A DNA stretch of 64,000 nt from Nitrososphaeraceae archaeon (lineage in GTDB: Archaea > Thermoproteota > Nitrososphaeria > Nitrososphaerales > Nitrososphaeraceae): positions 1-64,000 of the forward strand of contig JALDRC010000009.1 in assembly GCA_031316115.1 (NCBI GenBank), in the 5' to 3' direction. Positions within the stretch are counted from its first letter, which is position 1. Each line of letters begins with the position of its first letter. Positions 55,179 to 64,000 of the stretch are shown one piece after another. The position numbers and the translations under genes are program-made. The notes under the pieces are model-generated. The model did no database searches. It had not been told where the DNA came from and saw only the letters and a list, made by a program, of their open reading frames with translations.

Positions 55179-55688
55179 ATGGATACTTTTGAGTGTATAT
55201 CTACCAAACTTGACATAAGAGAATTCAGTAAAAAAAATGTTCCTGCAGAAATAAAAGAAAAGATCCTTGAAGCAGCAAGACAAACAGGCACTGGTCTCAA
55301 TACTCAGCATTGGCGTTTTATATTAGTAGAAGATAAAGATAATCTCCATACGCTCTCTGAAGATAGCACAAGTGGCAGATGGGTGGATGGGGCTAATTTT
55401 GCAATAATTATTCTTACAAATCCTGAATATGGGTTTCATATGATCGATTCTGGAAGGGTATTACAGAACATGCAATTAACTGCCTGGAATTATGGAGTGG
55501 GTTCAGGCATATTCACAGGCATAAATAAAGAAAAGTTTGAAAAGGATTTTACAATCCCAAAAAATATGAACATTACAGTAACAATAGGATTTGGATATCC
55601 AACACATAAATTGAGTGGTAGAAAAAAGAATCGTTTACCTTTACATGAGCTAGTTTATTATGAAAAATATGGATCTTCTAAAATATAA
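55179..55688 (+). CDS. Nitroreductase-family protein
   Basis: A 169-residue FMN-dependent oxidoreductase. It starts MDTFECISTKLDIREFSKKN VPAEIKEKILEAARQTGTGLNTQHWRFILVED, the classic nitroreductase opening with R/S contacts for FMN. WVDGANFAIIILTNP and MQLTAWNYGVGSGIFTG follow, then IGFGYPTHK. Slightly short but complete. The natural substrate (quinone, flavin or nitro compound) is unknown. Confidence 0.9.
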   Translation: MDTFECISTKLDIREFSKKNVPAEIKEKILEAARQTGTGLNTQHWRFILVEDKDNLHTLSEDSTSGRWVDGANFAIIILTNPEYGFHMIDSGRVLQNMQLTAWNYGVGSGIFTGINKEKFEKDFTIPKNMNITVTIGFGYPTHKLSGRKKNRLPLHELVYYEKYGSSKI

Positions 55689-56076
55689 AAATAGTAGCTA
55701 TTTTCAAAGTTTAAATGGATATATATTTGTTAAACTAGTTAGAATACATATCTTTTGAATCACCATATTTAAGTACAAGAAAATTTTTAAGACTAGATTA
55801 ACTAAATCATGAATTAAACACAGAACATAATAGATCATCATAATGTAGTTCTATTTTATTCATAATATTAGCAGAGAATAAAAAAAAAATTTTTGATGGT
55901 TATAATTACAACAGGTAAAAAGAAAAAAGCAATCTATTTCCTTTTTATGCATAGATACAATTATTTGTATTTATGAATAATAACATTATAGCTAATAATA
56001 ATCATTATTCCAGTAAATATTATCTTGAATTAATATGCCTCTTTGGATCCTGGTATTTTCCAGATAACTATTTTCG
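55689..56076. other. Spacer between convergent genes
   Basis: About 390 bp between the nitroreductase and endonuclease V genes. No open frame or structure supported. Confidence 0.4.
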
Positions 56077-56736
56077 TTATACTTTATGATCATAGATCTT
56101 TAATTTATTATCTAAAATTTTATATTTTTTTGAATTTATATCTGCAATCCTTAATGGCTCTGGCATAAACTCTTCTTTTTTGGTTATTTGTTTTATGAGA
56201 TCAATTGCTGTTCCTAAACTAATTTTATGCCCTACACTAACATAGATAGCTTTGCTATTATTCTTTTTGATTCTATATCCCAAAATAGTTTTATTGTATT
56301 CAATGTAATTATTCCCTAATATTGAACCACATAATAAGTTCTTTGTTACCCCTATCGTAGGTATGCCAATTACTATACCTATGTAGGATGCCAATCCGCA
56401 TTTTCTTGGATGTAAAACACCGTTACCATCAATTAATAGTAAATCAAACTTATTTTTCAACGATTTTAAAATTTTTAGTATTGGTTTTCCTTCTCTCAGT
56501 ATAAAAAGACCAGTCATGTAAGGATATTTTACTTTACTTTTTTCATTCATAATTTCCATTATGTCTAAAGTATTTTTGTTGATTATTACAGCTGTACAAA
56601 ATGCATTTGAATTATCATAAGAAACATCTATTCCACAAATTCTGTGAATAGTATTTTTACTGAAATAATCGGATGATATGACCCTCTTGGCGAATTCATT
56701 TTGTATTTCAATAATTTTTTTATAATTTTCTCTCAA
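56077..56736 (-). CDS. nfi: Endonuclease V
   Basis: A 219-residue repair nuclease that cuts near deaminated bases such as hypoxanthine. Metal-binding acidic residues are visible: Asp37 (GIDVSYD), Glu82 (LFILREGKP) and Asp103 (LLIDGNGVLHPR). PYMTGLFILRE corresponds to the strand-separating PYIPG wedge (here PYMTG). GLASYIGIVIGIPTIGVTKN is also conserved. Length is normal for the family. ATG start at 56736; single gene. Confidence 0.93.
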   Translation of the reverse strand: MRENYKKIIEIQNEFAKRVISSDYFSKNTIHRICGIDVSYDNSNAFCTAVIINKNTLDIMEIMNEKSKVKYPYMTGLFILREGKPILKILKSLKNKFDLLLIDGNGVLHPRKCGLASYIGIVIGIPTIGVTKNLLCGSILGNNYIEYNKTILGYRIKKNNSKAIYVSVGHKISLGTAIDLIKQITKKEEFMPEPLRIADINSKKYKILDNKLKIYDHKV

Positions 56737-57155
56737 TCTTTTTATAAATTAATTTAAATCTATGATAAAATATTTATTGATATTTAATTTATAAACCACT
56801 GCCAGTAATGGTGAATCTATTATAAAAATGAATTCCTGATAAATCCACTATGAAATTAACTATACTGAGAGTTACCAACTAAAAGGGCCGATTTTTTATA
56901 ATATATTTAGATAAAATCGAAATCAATCTCATATACATAAGTATTTTATTAATAATCAAATAATAATCGAAAAGATATATTAAATCATATATCTATCTTT
57001 TTTTGTTTAATTTGATTCAATTAATATCAAACATAGTAATTGGTCAATTACTTATGAATTAGATCCTAATATCTCTACTGATTAGTCAACAAATATATGC
57101 TCACCGAGAATCAGAAAAAAAGGAATATTACAAGGTATCTAAATATGATATCAAT
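56737..57155. other. AT-rich spacer
   Basis: About 420 bp with no gene or repeat that I can support. Confidence 0.4.
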
Positions 57156-57404
57156 TTGAAAGTAAATAATGTTCTATTAACTATATTAAATGAGAATTTT
57201 AAATCTTTAGCTAATAAAGGAGATGTTACGATATATTCATCTTTTAATAATTATAAGTTATTGTTTCAAACTAATACTCCTGAGACATATAAATATAATT
57301 CAATACCTTCTCGTGATAAGATTATTTTCATAACATCATACCAAAATATGTCCAGTCTAGGAGAGACTAGAGTATACCAAAACATGTCCAGTCTAGGACT
57401 GTAA
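57156..57404 (+). CDS. Doubtful 82-aa protein with a 12-residue repeat
   Basis: TTG start. The frame is protein-like in its first 60 codons (VNNVLLTILNENFKSLANKGDV..YSSFNNYKLLFQTN) and ends in a tandem repeat YQNMSSLGETRV-YQNMSSLG. The DNA repeat is 25 bp (57338-57362 and 57374-57398, 24 of 25 identical, period 36). A weak start and no homologue make it doubtful. Confidence 0.35.
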   Translation: MKVNNVLLTILNENFKSLANKGDVTIYSSFNNYKLLFQTNTPETYKYNSIPSRDKIIFITSYQNMSSLGETRVYQNMSSLGL

Positions 57405-57642
57405 GACATTACTTAAATTCCATATGACAAATATTTGACAATGCGATCATGTAACCAATAAAATGTTATATATAATTTGAAAAAAGAGATACTAAAGTTT
57501 TTACATTTATCATTAAAACTACTGATGACGATAATTCTTTCTTTGTTATCCTCTAATCGAATACCAATTAGTGATTACCATAAGTAGACATATATATACC
57601 AAATTAATAATTGTTTCAAATTATTAAATATTTTTCATATGC

Positions 57643-58182
57643 TTATGGAGGAGAATACTCAAAGTCTCCTTTTACAACATAAGTATTTTTTAATGTATCA
57701 TAAATTCCAATTGATTCATAATACCACATCTTGGAATCAGAATTGCGTTTAATAAAATCCATCCCATTGTCACAAAAGTAGATCTTTTGTGTTTTATCTT
57801 CAATAATATCATAAACCTTACATCCAGTCATACTTTTGCTAAATTTTTCAATGTTTATTTTTTTATTATTTTCATTTACACCTTCAATATCATAGATTAC
57901 ATCAAAATCAAGAGAATGATTGATCATCAAATTAGCAGTGTTTTGACTAAATGAACTATTTGTGACTCTAATTTCACAATTGTTATATAACTTTTCATAT
58001 GAACATATTTGTAAATACGCTTCGCCATCTATTTCGAAATTTGAAACAACGGGTTTTTTATTTAGATTACCTAATTCAAGGATATAATCCGAATCACCAT
58101 AAACTGAGTTCATCACAGGTACATGAAAAATCCATAATGTAAATAATAATGCAGTAACATGAAATGCTATTATATAGATCAT
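57643..58182 (-). CDS. Exported protein of unknown function
   Basis: A 179-residue protein with a signal peptide (residues 1-29, IIAFHVTALLFTLWIFHVPV). The mature part is beta-rich with five cysteines (QICSYEKLYNNCEIRV, GCKVYDI, YFCDNG) and several NxS/T sites. No family recognised. Divergent from the PepSY gene with about 190 bp between them. Confidence 0.65.
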   Translation of the reverse strand: MIYIIAFHVTALLFTLWIFHVPVMNSVYGDSDYILELGNLNKKPVVSNFEIDGEAYLQICSYEKLYNNCEIRVTNSSFSQNTANLMINHSLDFDVIYDIEGVNENNKKINIEKFSKSMTGCKVYDIIEDKTQKIYFCDNGMDFIKRNSDSKMWYYESIGIYDTLKNTYVVKGDFEYSPP

Positions 58183-58373
58183 AATATTGATTGAAAAGAA
58201 TCGCTTTTATTCTTTTCAGTTATAAAACCAAAAAAACATTTTGCTATTTTATCCATAATATTTAAAATGATACTTAATTTTTGTAAAGTTTTAATACTAG
58301 GAATTTAGATTCACAACTAGGTTTTAACTTCTAAATGACTCAGTTTAAATATCATAAATTTTCTTAGTCCAAT

Positions 58374-58886
58374 ATGCAAAAACTAGCATTTTTCCTTATA
58401 TCTGTAGGAATAACTATGAGTTTGGGTCTTAGTTCTTTTATACCAAATTCAATTGCTCAAAGCATGTTGAACAATCAAACTATCGATGATCAAGCAGCTA
58501 TGTTTCAAGGATCGAAGTTAAATGGTTCTATTAATATTGAATCAACATTTAGTGAAGCATTAACATCTAAAATAAATATCGATATAATGCAAGCATTAGA
58601 AACAGCCAAAAATAATATTGGACCAGATTCTATGATAATAGGGGGTCAACTAGAATCAAACCATGGTTTTTTAGTATATAGTGTGCTGATTCTTGATAAC
58701 AACAAAAAAGTACATGAAATTACAATTGATCCGGGTAATGGAAAAATTCTAGATACAAAAGATTTTGGTAAAATGATGATGGGACCACAGCAAGGTATGA
58801 TGATGGGACCACAGCAAGGTATGATGATGGGACCACAGCAAGGTATGATGATGGGACCACAGCAAGGTATGATGATGGGACCTTAA
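58374..58886 (+). CDS. Exported PepSY-domain protein with Met/Gln-rich repeats
   Basis: A 170-residue protein: signal peptide at 1-28, one PepSY domain at about 65-130 (INIDIMQALETAKNNIGPDSMIIGGQLESNHGFLVYSVLILDNNKKVHEITIDPGNGKIL), then MMMGPQQG repeated. The repeat DNA unit is 24 bp, four exact copies from 58773 to 58868 plus a partial fifth. PepSY domains inhibit proteases or bind metals; the Met-rich tail could bind copper (inference). Repeat number should vary by slippage. Confidence 0.8.
   Translation: MQKLAFFLISVGITMSLGLSSFIPNSIAQSMLNNQTIDDQAAMFQGSKLNGSINIESTFSEALTSKINIDIMQALETAKNNIGPDSMIIGGQLESNHGFLVYSVLILDNNKKVHEITIDPGNGKILDTKDFGKMMMGPQQGMMMGPQQGMMMGPQQGMMMGPQQGMMMGP
58773..58868 (+). 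repeat. Perfect 24-bp tandem repeat, four copies
   Basis: The unit ATGATGATGGGACCACAGCA plus AGGT is repeated four times without a mismatch and followed by a 15-bp partial copy. It encodes MMMGPQQG in the PepSY protein. The identity at every third base shows recent expansion. Confidence 0.95.
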
Positions 58887-59657
58887 CAGTGGATGATTAA
58901 CCACATAACATCTTCTAATATTTTTTGACTATCGCATTAGAAGTTACATTTATTTTAAAATAATAGAAACCATCAGAAAAAAAATTAAATTTTATCATAA
59001 AGTATGAAAGTAAATTAAAAGAAAATAATATTTTTACAGACTATAAATCTCTGACATTTATTGTTTATCTATTTTCAATTTTTATAATGATTAATTCCAG
59101 ATAGAGCAGAGGAGAAAGTATACAACTCTATACAAAATGAATTATCAGATCACAAACAGAGTTGGACTACAAACCAGACATAACAAATAAGTTTCAAGTT
59201 GAAAAAAATACTACCATACACATATCTAGACTCGAGTGGGTGATAGTCAAACAGATTGTACAACTAAACGCATATGTAAATATTGTATCCAAAGAGTATA
59301 AAGATCGTTAAAAAATGCTAAAAAGGATTCTGGGCAACCTCTGAACAAAGCGAGTTTATAGCAGTATCTATCGATTAATTATTTATCTTCTACAATGGAT
59401 TTGTAAAGAAAATATAGATAGGAAAGGATCAAAGAAATACCTGTTGTAAAAATTATAAAATTCCACAGGTAATTGAATCGATTTGGTGTTGCGAGTATAA
59501 CATGAAAACACATGTCTAGATAATATGATTGCCTTGTGCATATTATAGTTTTCCATTAGACACATTTTTTTTACTACCTAAAACATGTTAAAGTACTAAT
59601 TTATCTGTTACAATCTTGATAAATAAACCTGATATCATTTAACACATCGTTAGTTTA
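58887..59657. other. 770-bp spacer with vague coding-like fragments
   Basis: Short open pieces on the plus strand (for example LEWVIVKQIVQLNAYVNIVS KEYKDR near 59235-59310) suggest an old decayed gene, but I cannot name it. The 60-codon minus-strand frame at 59383-59565 has no supporting feature. Confidence 0.35.
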
Positions 59658-60503
59658 TTATGAAGATTTTGAAAAAGCTCTTATGACATCAGTTTTGGTT
59701 ACTATTCCAATTAATTTATCATTTTTATCTACTACTGGAAGTCCACTTATTCTATTTCTGATCATTATCTTGGCAGCATCAGCCAGATCTGCATTACTGA
59801 AAATAGTAAGAAGAGGACTCCTCATGATGTCACCTACCATAATAATAGCTTTGAGTCCGCTTATAGCCATGTTTAAACCAGACGGACTTTTATTACTGTA
59901 TTTTTCAAATCCAGAATTCACTAGACTACTAATTGGTAGTAGATCTCTGCCAGTAATTATTCCAACAGCTTTACCATTTTTTACTACCGCAACTCTAGAA
60001 ACCTTTTTTTCAAGTAAAATTTTCATTGCTTCAATCAATAATTCATCTGGTGAAATTGAATAAACCTTAGTAGTCATATATTCTTTAACTTTGTTTATTT
60101 GTTTATAAAATTTAGAATAATGGTTCACTAGATCTGTCTTTGTTATGACTTTAAGATCTTTTGAATTCTTTTGAGTTACAATAAGTGAACTAATACCTTT
60201 ACTTAACATCAATCTTGCACATGATACTAAAAGCATACTAGATCCAACAGTGATAGGTGGTTTATTGCCTATAACTTCACATATTTTTATTTCGCTAGGT
60301 CTTTTATTCAAATTCGATGAATATATAAAACGAACTATATCCTTTTCTGTAATCATTCCAGCTGGCATATTATCTTGTGTTATAACAACTCTGCTGATAT
60401 TGTATTGTATCATGGTATTTCTTGCATTAAGAATATTGTCTCCCACATCTAACTTGATTGCATCATCAGAAATAGCACCAACTGTCTTCGTAAAGGGATT
60501 CAT
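59658..60503 (-). CDS. Four-CBS-domain regulatory protein
   Basis: A 281-residue protein made of two CBS pairs (Bateman modules): about 10-65, 75-135, 138-200 and 222-280. Typical pieces are NISRVVITQDNMPAGMITEKDIVRFI, VSRVAVVKNGKAVGIITGRDLLP and RISGLPVVDKNDKLIGIVTKTDVIRAF. CBS modules bind adenosine nucleotides and switch a partner's activity. No effector domain is attached and no partner gene is adjacent. Confidence 0.9.
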   Translation of the reverse strand: MNPFTKTVGAISDDAIKLDVGDNILNARNTMIQYNISRVVITQDNMPAGMITEKDIVRFIYSSNLNKRPSEIKICEVIGNKPPITVGSSMLLVSCARLMLSKGISSLIVTQKNSKDLKVITKTDLVNHYSKFYKQINKVKEYMTTKVYSISPDELLIEAMKILLEKKVSRVAVVKNGKAVGIITGRDLLPISSLVNSGFEKYSNKSPSGLNMAISGLKAIIMVGDIMRSPLLTIFSNADLADAAKIMIRNRISGLPVVDKNDKLIGIVTKTDVIRAFSKSS

Positions 60504-60717
60504 AATATTTTTAATAATCTATTCATGATTGTATATTAATTTATTGGTTACCTTTAATCAATATCTTAATTCACCATCTTTTAATTTAAACCATAGTCTA
60601 AAATAGTGTTTTTATTTATGGAACAGATCCCATGAATTTAGTAAAGAATGATCTTTAATACTCTTCAGATACGAAGATATTAAGGTCATTTAACTCAACC
60701 ATAATAATTATTTACAG
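60504..60717. other. Short spacer before a transposase remnant
   Basis: AT-rich promoter side of the CBS gene; no other feature. Confidence 0.4.
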
Positions 60718-60945
60718 TTATTGTATCAATATAAAGAGAAATTCGAATTGTATCCAGTTATGTACATGAAATAGATTAACATCTTCTTTGTCAAAAGGAA
60801 AGGACTCAAAAATGTATATTCTGTATTCTATAACTTGATTAACACGTATCATTAAAATTTTCTGAAATGAGAAGTATAGATAATGTTTTAATCCAATAAT
60901 AACGTCGGATGCTTCATCATAACATGTATCTCCATTTGTATACAA
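60718..60945 (-). mobile_element. Degenerate IS6-like transposase remnant
   Basis: Seventy-five codons read YTNGDTCYDEASDVIIGLKHYLYFSF..ILMIRVNQVIEYRI..FESFPFDKEDVNLFHVHNWIQF. This aligns with the second half of the complete IS transposase at 42034-42754 (YTDGGTWYYKACNIIGLKHYLHSSIEKSLMERVNQFLKDRIESFDDYY). Key residues are changed (Asp to Asn, Glu to Ile), so it is dead. No terminal repeats found. Confidence 0.7.
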
Positions 60946-61078
60946 TATATCTTATTTAAGAACAGATTTTAATTATGCTAATAAATTCTACATATTATTT
61001 TTTCAATTTGACTTGACTATTAAAATAACCTAAATCATGTATACAAATAAGAATCATAAAAATATGATAATTATTTCT

Positions 61079-61678
61079 TTACCGACGCCTTTTAATTAGT
61101 ATAATTAATGCGGTAACAGCGACTATTGGAATTGTTATGGCAAGTATAATACTTACTATTATTCCTAAACTATACTGTCCATCAGGGGGTAATGGAAAAG
61201 GATTAAGGATATCCGGAGGGGCCTGATGAGGAACAAATACACTAAATGATGCAGGAATTATAGTAGTTTTAGTGTTAATTCTAGATATTACCTGATGTGT
61301 CCCATCATCAGGAAAAATGTACTCTACTTGAAAGTCTCCGTCAGTTACATTGACATTTTCAAACTTAAAAAGTCGTTGGCCATTTGTGACTGTAATTGAA
61401 GCTGTAAAATTTTTAATGTGATTTCCTTCTAAATCTTGCACACTAAAAATAAGTTTGGTGAAAGTATCAATAATGGGTTTTTCTGGTTCATACGTAAATA
61501 ATATTTTAATATCATCCTCTTTATCTATTAATTCCTGGATTCTGGTACCATTAATATGAGCAGAAACAAAGGATTGATCGATATCAAATAAGAATATAAA
61601 AATAAATGTTAAAATGCTTATTGAAATAAAAAAAGTAAAACAAGAGTAAAATAAATTTAATCTAAATCTGAATCTCAA
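61079..61678 (-). CDS. Exported protein anchored by a C-terminal helix
   Basis: A 199-residue protein: signal peptide at 8-38, an Ig-like beta domain (IKILFTYEPEKPIIDTFTKLIFSVQDLEGNHIKNFTASITVTNGQRLFKFENVNVTDGDFQVEYIFPDDGTHQVISRI), a Pro-rich linker (PHQAPPDILNPFPLPPDGQ) and a C-terminal transmembrane helix ending in KRRR. This is the layout of a cell-surface protein. The pattern of the domain resembles YtkA-like or transporter-associated beta domains. Function unknown. Confidence 0.7.
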   Translation of the reverse strand: MRFRFRLNLFYSCFTFFISISILTFIFIFLFDIDQSFVSAHINGTRIQELIDKEDDIKILFTYEPEKPIIDTFTKLIFSVQDLEGNHIKNFTASITVTNGQRLFKFENVNVTDGDFQVEYIFPDDGTHQVISRINTKTTIIPASFSVFVPHQAPPDILNPFPLPPDGQYSLGIIVSIILAITIPIVAVTALIILIKRRR

Positions 61679-61948
61679 TGCGTGTTATTATACTATATAT
61701 TCAAGCCTTTTAATAGTTTAGAAAGATTTAAAACCTTTTGTATGTAACTAATAAAACTTTAAAATCGAGCATGAAATTTTTGTATTGAGGCGATTCTTTC
61801 TATCTCAAAAACGGTTCTAAAAAACTCAATGGAAATGAATTCGAATAGTTTAAATCCAACTACAAATGCTCGTGTTATTTTTTTAGATATAAAGTTAATA
61901 AAAAAATCATCAATAAACTTATTTCACTATATTTAGAGTTATTAATAC
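61679..61948. other. Divergent promoter spacer
   Basis: 270 bp between the leftward surface protein and the rightward MscS-like gene; AT-rich, with no other feature. Confidence 0.4.
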
Positions 61949-62596
61949 ATGGACTCTTCTCGCATAGAAAACAATAAAAATAATGATACAAGTATTGATC
62001 AATCTACAGAAAAAAATCATGATAGATTAAAAAAAATAAAAATAAAATTTGTAAAGAAAATTATAATACTAAGTATTATACTTATAGCAGCGATCGCTCT
62101 TCTTCAATTTTATCTACAACCCATTCTACCTAAAGATTATCTCATGTTAATACAAGCTATACAAGTGACTGTTATAGGTTATTTTATGATAGAGGTAATA
62201 AGTAATGTATTTCATGATTTAACCTATGACTATTTAAAAGATACTTCCAGGTCTATAAAAAGTCTAATAAGAATATTGGGATCTATCGTAATTATTGTCA
62301 TTATTATTTCGTATTTGAGTAGTGATCCTATAGTAGCAGCTTCTATAGGAACTATTTCTGGATTAGTGGTTGGTTTTGCTTCTCAAAATATAATAGGAAA
62401 TATTATCGCTGGTCTGTATCTGGCCATTCTCAGGCCCTTTAAATTAGGAGACGAAATAACTGCTTTTAGTAATACCGGAATAATATTTGATATTGGGTTA
62501 ATTTCTACAAAGTTAAATACTGTAGATAACAAAATAGTTCTTGTTCCCAATGCTTCAATGGTGACTACAACCATAGTATTGAATAAACGACAATAG
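61949..62596 (+). CDS. Short MscS-family mechanosensitive channel
   Basis: A 215-residue membrane protein with a charged N terminus and three or four membrane segments. The pore helix and beta-domain signature (ASIGTISGLVVGFASQNIIGNIIAGLYLAILRPFKLGDEI) lies at about 128-168 and VPNASMVTTTIVLNKR near 198-213. It ends just after the beta domain, so the C-terminal alpha/beta vestibule of MscS (about 80-100 residues) is missing. It may be a natural short form or a truncated gene; no continuation is seen downstream. Confidence 0.8.
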   Translation: MDSSRIENNKNNDTSIDQSTEKNHDRLKKIKIKFVKKIIILSIILIAAIALLQFYLQPILPKDYLMLIQAIQVTVIGYFMIEVISNVFHDLTYDYLKDTSRSIKSLIRILGSIVIIVIIISYLSSDPIVAASIGTISGLVVGFASQNIIGNIIAGLYLAILRPFKLGDEITAFSNTGIIFDIGLISTKLNTVDNKIVLVPNASMVTTTIVLNKRQ

Positions 62597-62854
62597 ACTA
62601 GATGATTATATCTAATTTGTGTTCTACAAATGTAAATCTATATTATCATTCTACAGAGAAGTTTCAGATTTCTAACAACTTTTATTTTGAATAGATCTTT
62701 CTTTTTGGGAATTAATAGCTTCTAACACTTGTGATCGATACAGTCTTGTATAGATCCACAAATATTATAAATTCGAGATCATCGTAAAAGTTATAACAGA
62801 AAGGAAAAAACCTTACCAATAATTCTTTTATATGGTATAAATTCAAGGGTTTGT
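62597..62854. other. Promoter spacer before the aminopeptidase
   Basis: 260 bp; TTTTATATGGTATAA at about 62826-62840 is a good archaeal TATA-like element close to the aminopeptidase ATG. No gene supported. Confidence 0.45.
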
Positions 62855-64000
62855 ATGTCCACCAATGTAGATAAAAAATTTGCATATCCTGGGAGTAAAA
62901 TGAATTTTTCTCCATTGTATAGATTCAAACTAACTCATATGTATCTCAGAATCAAACCAGATTTTAAAAAAAAACTACTTGCGGATTGTTTACAAAAATT
63001 AACTTTTGAAGCGCTGTATGATATACAAGAAATTATTTTAGATAGTGCTGAATTAAATATACATTCAGTTTCAGCTGAAACCAAAGATATCAAAATTGAA
63101 TCTTTTGATAGTCTACATATCAAAGATAAACTAGTTATTAAATTCACAAATGGGATTGTAAAAGGTACAAAATTTACAATCAAAATAAAGTATTCTGCTG
63201 GATATATTCATAATAAGTTTATTAGATCTCCTAGAAGTGGTTTCAATTTTGTTGTACATAAAAATACATCAAATACACCAGCTAGTCAATCATGGACTCA
63301 AGGTGAAGCAGTAGAATCAAGATACTGGTTTCCTTCTATTGATGACCCTCAAGTCAAATTTACAAGAGAGATAGAAGTGATTGCCCCTGATGAGGAATAT
63401 GATGTAATTTCAAATGGGGTTTTTGAAAGAAAAGGGAAAGTTTGGCATTGGAAAGAAAATAATCCAATTCCATCTTATCTTACCTCAGTAGTAATAGGAA
63501 AATTCAACAAAAAGTTAGATACAAAAAATATTCCTTCATTGCGATATTATTGGCCATATGACATTCCTAAAAAAGATGCAATGAGAACATTTCAAGAAAC
63601 TCCTGATATCATAAAATATTTGGAAGGATATTTGCAGATAGGGTATCCTTATAACAAATATTGGCAAGTAGCAGTAGATAAATTTGAATTTGGTGGAATG
63701 GAAAATACAAACTGTACTACCTTAACTAGAAATATATTTCATGATGCTAGAGGTTCATTAGATTATTCACGAGATATTATCATAGTTGCACATGAAATAG
63801 CACATCAATGGTTTGGAAATTTGATTACTTGTAAAGACTGGTCGAACTTATGGTTGAATGAGGGATTTGCAGATTATTTTGAAACACGTTATTGGGCATC
63901 GAAATTCACTGAAAAATATAAAGGTAAAAAAACAAATGAGGAATTTTTATGGCAAATAATTCAAAAGATTGATACATATATTGAGGAAACAGAGACACTA
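62855..64000 (+). CDS. M1-family aminopeptidase, 5' part (runs off window)
   Basis: An open frame of 382 codons from ATG 62855 to the window edge. N-terminal beta domain with WTQGEAVESRYWFPSIDDPQVKFTREIEV; exopeptidase motif GGMEN (FEFGGMENTNCTTL) at about residue 283; zinc site HEIAHQW (HExxH) at about 313, followed 18 residues later by NEGFADYFE. These identify a zinc aminopeptidase of the tricorn-interacting-factor F2/F3 or APN type, which trims peptides in the cytosol. Catalytic Tyr and the C-terminal helical domain lie beyond the edge. Confidence 0.95.
   Translation, partial: MSTNVDKKFAYPGSKMNFSPLYRFKLTHMYLRIKPDFKKKLLADCLQKLTFEALYDIQEIILDSAELNIHSVSAETKDIKIESFDSLHIKDKLVIKFTNGIVKGTKFTIKIKYSAGYIHNKFIRSPRSGFNFVVHKNTSNTPASQSWTQGEAVESRYWFPSIDDPQVKFTREIEVIAPDEEYDVISNGVFERKGKVWHWKENNPIPSYLTSVVIGKFNKKLDTKNIPSLRYYWPYDIPKKDAMRTFQETPDIIKYLEGYLQIGYPYNKYWQVAVDKFEFGGMENTNCTTLTRNIFHDARGSLDYSRDIIIVAHEIAHQWFGNLITCKDWSNLWLNEGFADYFETRYWASKFTEKYKGKKTNEEFLWQIIQKIDTYIEETETL

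Noticed and set aside
59383-59565. A 60-codon minus-strand frame
   Set aside because: No recognisable feature; lies in a spacer with decayed fragments on the other strand.
62712-62915. A 67-codon minus-strand frame
   Set aside because: Overlaps the promoter and start of the convincingly coding aminopeptidase on the opposite strand.
1-64000. CRISPR arrays
   Set aside because: No regularly spaced 24-37-bp direct repeats with unique spacers were seen; the only tandem repeats are the coding 24-bp and 48-bp units and the 36-bp-period pair.

Overview
The window looks like a chromosomal segment of an ammonia-oxidising archaeon of the Nitrososphaeria (Thaumarchaeota), most like Nitrososphaera or Nitrosocosmicus. 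This is inferred from the very low GC content, a tRNA-Pro with a non-canonical archaeal intron, TTG/GTG starts, many short exported proteins, an NreA-type archaeal repair protein, a class III-like PHA synthase, and M1 aminopeptidase and MoaA genes of archaeal type. No rRNA or amo gene is present, so the species is not fixed.

Layout. Positions 1-6000 hold tRNA-Pro, an ABC-2 exporter pair, two small exported or membrane proteins, a DUF4242-like protein and a CPA2 antiporter. About 6230-22490 is an integrated mobile element. It has a leftward operon of six small genes (6376-8455) and a divergent control region with a 14-bp palindrome. A rightward block follows: a ribbon-helix-helix regulator, a primase-polymerase/SF3 helicase, a nested inverted-repeat structure that may be the replication origin, zinc-ribbon miniproteins, TerS-like and TerL proteins and a second RHH regulator. 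A tyrosine integrase closes the right end. No portal, capsid, protease or tail gene is recognisable, so the element resembles a packaging-parasite (satellite-like) element or a decayed provirus.

Positions 22.5-25.1 kb are a graveyard of decayed exported-protein genes. These are relatives of an intact gene inside the element and of a 43-aa membrane protein at 3.4 kb. Then come an NreA-like protein with a C-terminal PIP box, a GNAT protein, a RibD-C/DHFR-like protein, several exported proteins (a DsbA-like thioredoxin and a Vgb-like propeller) and a MOSC-moaA pair. A PHA synthase gene follows, bracketed by a perfect 130-bp inverted repeat. Next is a complete IS6-like element with an 8-bp target duplication but a nonsense codon in its transposase, and degraded relatives of it lie at 29.2 and 60.8 kb.

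The remaining 20 kb is ordinary chromosome with wide AT-rich spacers. It includes a flavin disulfide-reductase homologue, a SnoaL-like exported protein, an HxlR regulator, a DsbA plus CxxC membrane-protein gene pair, an SF2 helicase with a SWIM finger, an alpha/beta hydrolase, a nitroreductase, endonuclease V, a PepSY protein with a perfect 24-bp repeat, a four-CBS protein, a short MscS channel and the start of an M1 aminopeptidase that runs off the right edge. Several spacers hold frameshifted gene remnants, which are listed separately.
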